From positions 1 through 9,891 of the forward strand of contig JAFXWR010000114.1 of assembly GCA_017542725.1 (NCBI GenBank): a DNA stretch of 9,891 bases, given 5' to 3'. This stretch comes from Lachnospiraceae bacterium (GTDB taxonomy: Bacteria; Bacillota_A; Clostridia; Lachnospirales; Lachnospiraceae). Under the pieces are notes generated by a model. It saw only the letters and a list, made by a program, of their open reading frames with translations. It was not told the DNA's origin and did no database searches. The translations under genes and the position numbers were made by a program. Of this stretch, positions 6,031 to 9,891 are shown piece by piece. Within the stretch, counting starts at the first letter, position 1; every line of letters begins with the position of its first letter.

Positions 6031-7214
6031 GACAAATACAAACATTCACAAGTACATATACGGCAGATGTATCAGGAGTGCCATCAGCACTCTATGAACT
6101 TGGCGGCATGAGTATAATGCATGATGCTTCAGGTTGCAACTCAACTTACAATACTCACGATGAACCAAGATATTATGATAGTAAAAGTATGGTATTCATT
6201 ACAGGTCTTTCAGAAATGGAAGCGATAATGGGTGATGACCAAAAGTTAGTAAATGATATTATAAAAGCAGCTAAAGAGTTAAAGCCAAGATTTATTGCTA
6301 TCGCAGGTACACCAATACCTATGATTACAGGCTGTGACATAGAAGCAAATGCGAGAGTGATAGAATCAGAAACAAAAATCCCTACTTTTGGAATCAATAC
6401 CAATGGCATGCATTCTTATGTTGAAGGAGCTGGTGAGGCACTTCTTCACTATGCCAAAGCTTTTGTAAAAAAGAATGCAAAGAAGAAAAAGAATTCTGTG
6501 AACATTTTAGGTGCTACTCCAATAGATTTTTCAGTCAATGGTCAGATAGAGAGTATAAAAAAATTTTTAGAATCAAATGGCATCAAAGTTATTTCAAATT
6601 TTGCATTAGGATGTGATATTGATGAGATGGCGAATGCTGGCGAAGCATCAGTAAACCTCGTTGTATCATCAGTTGGCATAAAGGTTGCAGAATATTTGCA
6701 AAATGAATTTAATACTCCATATATAGTAGGCGTCCCATACGGCAACCAAATGAAGCAAGATTTACTAAATGCAATCGTAGGAGCGAACAGCAGTGTAGGG
6801 GCGAGCACTGCGAGCCCGCTCTTCTTGTCGGACATTGGCAACAAATTCAAAAATGAAAAAATTTACATTATCGGCGAGTCCGTCACATCAAAATCCCTTG
6901 CCAAATACATTTACTATAAATTCGGTCACATAGCAAAAGTAATCTCAGCAGTAGAACTTGGCAACACTTATCACGGCGACATAGTTAAAAATCTAAAAGT
7001 GAGAGATAGCGTTGCACTTGAAAAGTTTGATTTACATATAGAGGATGAGGACAATATAGCAGAAACTATAAAAGATGCAAAAATAGTTATCGCCGACCCA
7101 CTCTATAGACCAATTGTTCCTGATAAATCGATATTTGTTAATCATCCGCATGAGGGGTTCTCGGGGCGGCTGTTCCGCAAAAACATTATAAATTTAATAG
7201 ATGCATTATATTGA
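6027..7214 (+). CDS. NifK-like subunit of an uncharacterised nitrogenase-like reductase
   Basis: The second component 1 family subunit, expected to pair with the NifD-like protein. Cys37 (HDASGCNSTY) aligns with NifK Cys95 and with the cluster aspartate of the chlorophyll-pathway protein BchB. Cys103 (PMITGCDIEAN) aligns with NifK Cys153. The third NifK P-cluster ligand, Cys70, appears to be replaced, probably by Ser16, before SALYELGG. Another cysteine is at 196 (ALGCDIDEM). 395 residues is much shorter than NifK (about 520); the N-terminal arm is missing, as in other nitrogenase-like proteins. A GC-rich repeat copy is embedded in frame at residues 257-264 (SVGASTAS), in a region that reads SSVGASTASPLFLSD. 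ATG 6027 overlaps the previous stop and has only a weak, distant GGATTGGGG (6004-6012) before it, so translation is probably coupled to the NifD-like gene. Confidence 0.85.
   Translation: MRQIQTFTSTYTADVSGVPSALYELGGMSIMHDASGCNSTYNTHDEPRYYDSKSMVFITGLSEMEAIMGDDQKLVNDIIKAAKELKPRFIAIAGTPIPMITGCDIEANARVIESETKIPTFGINTNGMHSYVEGAGEALLHYAKAFVKKNAKKKKNSVNILGATPIDFSVNGQIESIKKFLESNGIKVISNFALGCDIDEMANAGEASVNLVVSSVGIKVAEYLQNEFNTPYIVGVPYGNQMKQDLLNAIVGANSSVGASTASPLFLSDIGNKFKNEKIYIIGESVTSKSLAKYIYYKFGHIAKVISAVELGNTYHGDIVKNLKVRDSVALEKFDLHIEDEDNIAETIKDAKIVIADPLYRPIVPDKSIFVNHPHEGFSGRLFRKNIINLIDALY
6795..6818 (+). repeat. GTAGGGGCGA repeat, copy 2, inside the nifK-like gene
   Basis: These 24 bases match the copy at 8962-8985 at 23 positions. 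GGGC (6799-6802) can pair with GCCC (6814-6817), forming a small imperfect hairpin. The stretch is far richer in GC than the gene around it. Unlike the other copies it lies within a coding sequence, keeps the reading frame open and adds no stop codon. Confidence 0.75.
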
Positions 7215-7238
7215 AATACTATTATTTATTTAATTATC

Positions 7239-7426
7239 GATTTGTAATTCTCTCCGAAAATAGGTCGCAAAAACAAGATTTTCTAACAAAGCTCTGACTC
7301 GTTCTTGCCAAGAGTTTTGCAAACTCGCTTCGCTCAAACAGTGCTAAAACTCTAAGGCGCGAACTTCGTCATCGTTTGAGAAAATCAGTTTTTGCTCCAA
7401 CTATTTTCTTAAGAGAATTACAAATC
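7239..7426. repeat. 188-bp imperfect palindrome in the nifK-like to binding-protein gap
   Basis: The 269 bases between the nifK-like stop and the next gene hold one long inverted repeat. GATTTGTAATTCTCT (7239-7253) pairs perfectly with 7412-7426. Further in, GAAAATAG (7256-7263) pairs with 7401-7408, GCAAAAAC (7267-7274) with 7388-7395, GATTTTCT (7277-7284) with 7379-7386, and AGAGTTTT (7311-7318) with 7336-7343. A short hairpin around CTCGCTTCGCTC (7324-7335) lies at the centre. There is no open frame of note and no T-run. It resembles a miniature inverted-repeat element or a large bacterial interspersed palindrome; no clear target-site duplication is seen. As RNA it would fold into a long rod that could block 3' decay between the two coding regions. 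Confidence 0.75.
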
Positions 7427-7433
7427 TATACAA

Positions 7434-7450
7434 TATAATATAAGTATAAC
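7434..7450 (+). promoter_or_regulatory. Possible AT-rich promoter for the second binding-protein gene
   Basis: Just after the palindrome, TATAAT (7434-7439) and TATAAC (7445-7450) are candidate -10 boxes about 35-50 bases before ATG 7484. No convincing -35 box is found at the right distance; TTACAA (7418-7423) is the closest and lies in the palindrome arm. Base composition alone can produce such matches here. Confidence 0.3.
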
Positions 7451-7483
7451 ATTATAAGTTTTCAAGTATTTTGGAGGAGTAGT

Positions 7484-8662
7484 ATGAAAAAGTTATTATC
7501 AGTAATTTTAGTTTTATCAATGTGTATTGGAGTATTTGCATGTACCAATACTTCAAAAACAAGCACAGCAGTCAATGAGTCAACAGCGGAACAAGTTCTT
7601 GACTCATTGAATGGAAGTACACACACAGTCGTAGACCACGGCGGCAACCAAGTCGAAGTACCAAACAAAATTGAGAGAATAGTTGTATCAGATATTTTCC
7701 CAATTCCAGCTGTTCTTTCAGTATTCTTTAATAGCGCTGACAAGATTGTAGGTGTTGCACCAACAAGTTATAGTGCTGCAAAAAATAGTTTGCTTTCGCA
7801 GATTTATCCAGAGATTTTGAATGCAAAAACGGATTTCATGAATGGAAATGTAATTAATGTAGAAGAGCTAATGAAACTAAATCCAGATGTAGTATTTTAT
7901 AGCGAGAATAACAACGAGCAAAAAGAGGTTTTGACTAAGGCAGGATTTTGTGCAATAGGCATTTCTGCAAATGGCTGGCATTATGACTGTATAGAAACAC
8001 TTAATCATTGGATTGAAACTTTGACTGATGTGTTTAAGTATTCTGACGATATCAATATTTTGACTGAGAGAAGTAATAAGGCACAAAAGAAGTCAGTTGA
8101 GATTTATGATATGATTAAGAGCAGAGTTTCTAAGCTTACTAATGAAGAGAAGAAGAGAGTATTTTTCTTATTCCAATACAATGACAGCACTATGATGACA
8201 TCTGGCAAGAATTTCTTTGGTCAATGGTGGGCAGATGCATCAGGTTGTATAAATGTGGCTGAGGAACTTGAAAAAGATAATTCAGTAGCAACTAATCTTG
8301 AACAAGTTTATGCTTGGAATCCTGATATGATATTTATTACAAATTTCACAACAGCTCTTCCAAAAGACTTATATGAGAATACTATAGGAACTTATGACTG
8401 GAGTGAAGTAAAAGCTGTAAAAGATAAAGAAGTTTATAAGCTTCCACTTGGTATGTATAGAACTTACACACCTGGAATAGATACTCCTATTACACTTCTT
8501 TGGTTTGCTAAAACTGCATATCCTGATATGTTTGATGATGTTGATTTGGTTAAAGAGACAAGAGAGTATTATCAAGATATATTTGGTGTAAATCTTACTG
8601 ATGACCAAATAAAGAGTATATATAACCCAGATGCAAATGCTGGAAGAACTTATTTTAACTAG
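7484..8662 (+). CDS. FecB-like ABC transporter substrate-binding lipoprotein (second)
   Basis: A membrane-anchored extracytoplasmic binding protein for a type II importer, 392 residues. The signal peptide MKKLLSVILVLSMCIGVFAC ends in a lipobox with Cys20 as the lipidated residue, followed by a Ser/Thr-rich linker. VEELMKLNPDVVFYSE and LEQVYAWNPDMIFITN are the equivalent phrases of the two lobes, as in the protein at 25. The C-terminal tail with REYYQDIFGVNLTDDQ resembles that of the first protein, but overall sequence has diverged strongly, so the two may bind different ligands or the same ligand in different forms. GGAGGAG (7473-7479) lies 4 bases before ATG 7484. No permease or ATPase gene adjoins it, so it probably shares the transporter at 2119-3899. 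The ligand is unknown. Confidence 0.87.
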   Translation: MKKLLSVILVLSMCIGVFACTNTSKTSTAVNESTAEQVLDSLNGSTHTVVDHGGNQVEVPNKIERIVVSDIFPIPAVLSVFFNSADKIVGVAPTSYSAAKNSLLSQIYPEILNAKTDFMNGNVINVEELMKLNPDVVFYSENNNEQKEVLTKAGFCAIGISANGWHYDCIETLNHWIETLTDVFKYSDDINILTERSNKAQKKSVEIYDMIKSRVSKLTNEEKKRVFFLFQYNDSTMMTSGKNFFGQWWADASGCINVAEELEKDNSVATNLEQVYAWNPDMIFITNFTTALPKDLYENTIGTYDWSEVKAVKDKEVYKLPLGMYRTYTPGIDTPITLLWFAKTAYPDMFDDVDLVKETREYYQDIFGVNLTDDQIKSIYNPDANAGRTYFN

Positions 8663-8664
8663 TC

Positions 8665-8690
8665 GTAGGGGCGAACGCTTGCGGAGCCCG
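8665..8690 (+). repeat. GTAGGGGCGA repeat, copy 3, upstream of the TM1266-like gene
   Basis: Starts GTAGGGGCGA, ends GAGCCCG, with a different middle (ACGCTTGCG). GGGC near its start can pair with GCCC near its end. It begins 2 bases after the preceding stop codon, and its 3' flank (GAGTAGG) provides the only purine-rich stretch before ATG 8704. Confidence 0.7.
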
Positions 8691-8703
8691 AGTAGGTATA
8701 GTT

Positions 8704-8958
8704 ATGAATAGAATAGCAACAATCAGTATTATAGTAGAACAAAACAACAAAGAGACCGTGCAAAAGGTCAACGATTTATTGCACGAGTTTCAAGATACAA
8801 TTTTAGGGAGAATGGGTATCCCAGACAAGGCACATGGCGTAAATATAATCAGTGTAGCTATGTGTGCCGATGAAGATAAAATCAATGCATTAACCGGAAA
8901 ACTTGGTCGGATTGATGGCATAAGCGCCAAGACTTTATATTCCAAAAACTCTTACTAA
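8704..8958 (+). CDS. TM1266-family small protein, putative regulator of the [FeFe]-hydrogenase system
   Basis: An 84-residue ACT/ferredoxin-like-fold protein of the family named after Thermotoga TM1266, found beside [FeFe]-hydrogenase maturation genes and proposed to be regulatory; no direct biochemical role is known to me. Family features are RIATISIIVE at the N terminus, LGRMGIPDKAHGVNIISV (about 34-51) and NALTGKLGRIDGISAKTLYSK (61-81, shown in part). It sits 41 bases after the second binding-protein gene and 38 bases before hydE, a usual order for clostridial hyd maturation clusters. The ribosome binding site is weak (GAGTAGG at 8689-8695) and borders a repeat copy. Length is normal for the family. 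Confidence 0.9.
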   Translation: MNRIATISIIVEQNNKETVQKVNDLLHEFQDTILGRMGIPDKAHGVNIISVAMCADEDKINALTGKLGRIDGISAKTLYSKNSY

Positions 8959-8961
8959 ATC

Positions 8962-8985
8962 GTAGGGGCGAGCACTGCTAGCCCG
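8962..8985 (+). repeat. GTAGGGGCGA repeat, copy 4, upstream of hydE
   Basis: 23 of 24 bases match the copy inside the nifK-like gene at 6795-6818. It starts 3 bases after the TM1266-like stop, and GATTGGA in its 3' flank (8985-8991) is the only candidate ribosome binding site before the hydE ATG. The GGGC/GCCC ends can pair. Confidence 0.75.
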
Positions 8986-8996
8986 ATTGGACAATT

Positions 8997-9891
8997 ATGA
9001 CAAACGAAAAAATTAAAAACTTAATAGAAAATTTAGAACAAGGTGACAAACTCTCATTACAAGAATTTACTTACATCCTTGAAAATTACAACAAAGAAGA
9101 CTTTGACTACATTAAAGACACTGCTCAAAAAATTGCCATAGAAAAGTTTGGAAAGAAAATCTATTTTCGTGGTATAATAGAATTCTCAAATATATGTAAA
9201 AACGACTGCATATATTGTGGAATAAGAAGGTCAAATAGCAATGTCGATAGATATAGACTTACCAAAGAAGAAATTCTTGAGTGCTGTCAAGAAGGATATG
9301 AATTTGGATATCGAACTTTTGTATTACAAAGTGGAGAAGATGGACATTTTACTGACGATGTAATGGTTGATGTGGTTAAGTCTATAAGAGAAAAATATCC
9401 AGATTGTGCTATCACATTGTCTATAGGTGAAAGAAGTAGAGACTCATATCAAAAATTATTTGATGCAGGAGCGAATAGATTTTTACTTAGACATGAGGCG
9501 GCAAACAAAGAACTATATGAGAAGATTCATCCAGCTGTACAAAAATGGGAAGAAAGATTTAGATGTCTTAAAGATTTGAGAGATATAGGATATCAAGTTG
9601 GTGCAGGAATGATGGTTGGTGTTCCTAATCAAACTTTGGAAAATCTAGCGGAAGATTTAGTATTCATCCAAGATTTTAGACCTCACATGGTTGGAATAGG
9701 TCCATTCATTCCTCACAAAGATACACCTTATAGAAATGAAAAAGCAGGCTCAATAGAAATTTCGCTTTTGTGCTTAAGCCTTGTAAGGATAATGTTACCA
9801 AATGTTTTGTTACCATCGACAACTGCACTTGGATCACTTGAGGGACATGGAAGGCAGCAGGGAGTACTTCATGGTTGTAATGTTGTGATGC
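8997..9891 (+). CDS. hydE: [FeFe]-hydrogenase maturase HydE (radical SAM), truncated by window end
   Basis: HydE is a radical SAM enzyme that acts with HydG and HydF to build the [2Fe] subcluster of the hydrogenase H-cluster in the cytoplasm. The first 298 residues are visible; the family is about 350 long, so roughly 50 are missing. The radical SAM motif CKNDCIYC supplies Cys67, Cys71 and Cys74, preceded by FRGIIEFSNI. Other HydE hallmarks are FVLQSGEDGHF, TLSIGERSRD, RFLLRHEAANKELY, GAGMMVGVPNQT, MVGIGPFIPHKDTPYRNE and LPSTTALGS. These distinguish it from biotin synthase and the methylornithine synthase PylB, its closest relatives. ATG 8997 is chosen because it follows the TM1266-like gene closely and gives the usual N-terminal length. 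hydG and hydF would be expected downstream but are out of view. Confidence 0.95.
   Translation, partial: MTNEKIKNLIENLEQGDKLSLQEFTYILENYNKEDFDYIKDTAQKIAIEKFGKKIYFRGIIEFSNICKNDCIYCGIRRSNSNVDRYRLTKEEILECCQEGYEFGYRTFVLQSGEDGHFTDDVMVDVVKSIREKYPDCAITLSIGERSRDSYQKLFDAGANRFLLRHEAANKELYEKIHPAVQKWEERFRCLKDLRDIGYQVGAGMMVGVPNQTLENLAEDLVFIQDFRPHMVGIGPFIPHKDTPYRNEKAGSIEISLLCLSLVRIMLPNVLLPSTTALGSLEGHGRQQGVLHGCNVVM

Noticed and set aside
6542..6850. Open frame of 102 codons on the minus strand within the nifK-like gene
   Set aside because: It is antisense to a clearly recognisable coding region, resembles no protein known to me and has no independent start signals.
7147..7190. GC-rich patch near the end of the nifK-like gene (GAGGGGTTCTCGGGGCGGC) as a further repeat copy
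   Set aside because: It lacks the GTAGGGGCGA core and the GCCCG end, and it encodes HEGFSGRLF, which looks like ordinary protein sequence.
3963..7214. Molybdenum nitrogenase for nitrogen fixation
   Set aside because: The NifD-like protein lacks counterparts of Cys275 and His442, both large subunits are shorter than NifD/NifK, and nifE, nifN and nifB are not in the window.
3963..7214. Protochlorophyllide reductase (BchLNB) or Ni-sirohydrochlorin reductive cyclase (CfbCD)
   Set aside because: No other chlorophyll or F430 genes are nearby, the AT-rich clostridial character does not fit these pathways, and there are two different large subunits whereas CfbD is a single subunit type. Not formally excluded without a tree.
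7462..7743. Open frame of 93 codons on the minus strand over the start of the second binding-protein gene
   Set aside because: It is antisense to the signal peptide and first lobe of a recognisable lipoprotein; a by-product of codon bias.
1..9891. CRISPR array, tRNA or rRNA genes, and transposase genes
   Set aside because: No regularly spaced direct repeats, no cloverleaf-like or rRNA-like segment, and no transposase-like protein in any frame.

Overview
The window looks like a chromosomal segment of a strict anaerobe in the Clostridia (low-GC Firmicutes). The evidence is AT-rich codon use, strong AGGAGG-type ribosome binding sites, lipoprotein signal peptides, an fdhD gene, and [FeFe]-hydrogenase maturation genes of the clostridial type. 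I cannot name a genus. All recognised genes lie on the plus strand.

Layout: (1) 25-1119, a FecB-like lipoprotein that binds an ABC-transporter substrate. (2) 1120-1313, an intergenic region with an extended -10 promoter (1165-1192) and a leader RNA. The leader has a short P1-like stem, an antiterminator and an intrinsic terminator that exclude one another, so it has riboswitch or attenuator architecture. (3) 1314-3899, fdhD, a FecCD-type permease and its ATPase, tightly packed. (4) 3900-3962, a GC-rich spacer with a repeat and a hairpin reaching into the next gene's ribosome binding site. (5) 3963-7214, three overlapping genes for a nitrogenase-like enzyme: a NifH-like reductase, a NifD-like subunit and a NifK-like subunit. 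(6) 7215-7483, a 188-bp imperfect palindrome. (7) 7484-8662, a second FecB-like lipoprotein. (8) 8704-8958, a TM1266-family small protein, then the start of hydE (8997 to the window edge).

The centrepiece is the nitrogenase-like trio. The NifH-like protein keeps the P-loop and both [4Fe-4S] cysteines. The NifD-like protein keeps cysteines that can match the P-cluster set but has no counterpart of the FeMo-cofactor ligands Cys275 and His442 (Azotobacter numbering), and no nifE, nifN or nifB is present. It is therefore very unlikely to fix nitrogen. It looks like one of the uncharacterised nitrogenase-like reductases, which use ATP-driven low-potential electrons on a substrate that is not yet known. 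The flanking importer has two binding proteins, one permease and one ATPase, and may bring in the substrate, a metal or a metal oxyanion. FdhD (sulfurtransferase for Mo/W-bisMGD enzymes) in the same transcription unit fits a molybdate/tungstate theme, because a FecCD-type importer of these anions is known (Haemophilus MolBCA), but this link is inference.

A short GC-rich repeat with core GTAGGGGCGA sits directly upstream of the nifH-like gene, the TM1266 gene and hydE. A fourth copy lies in frame inside the nifK-like gene.
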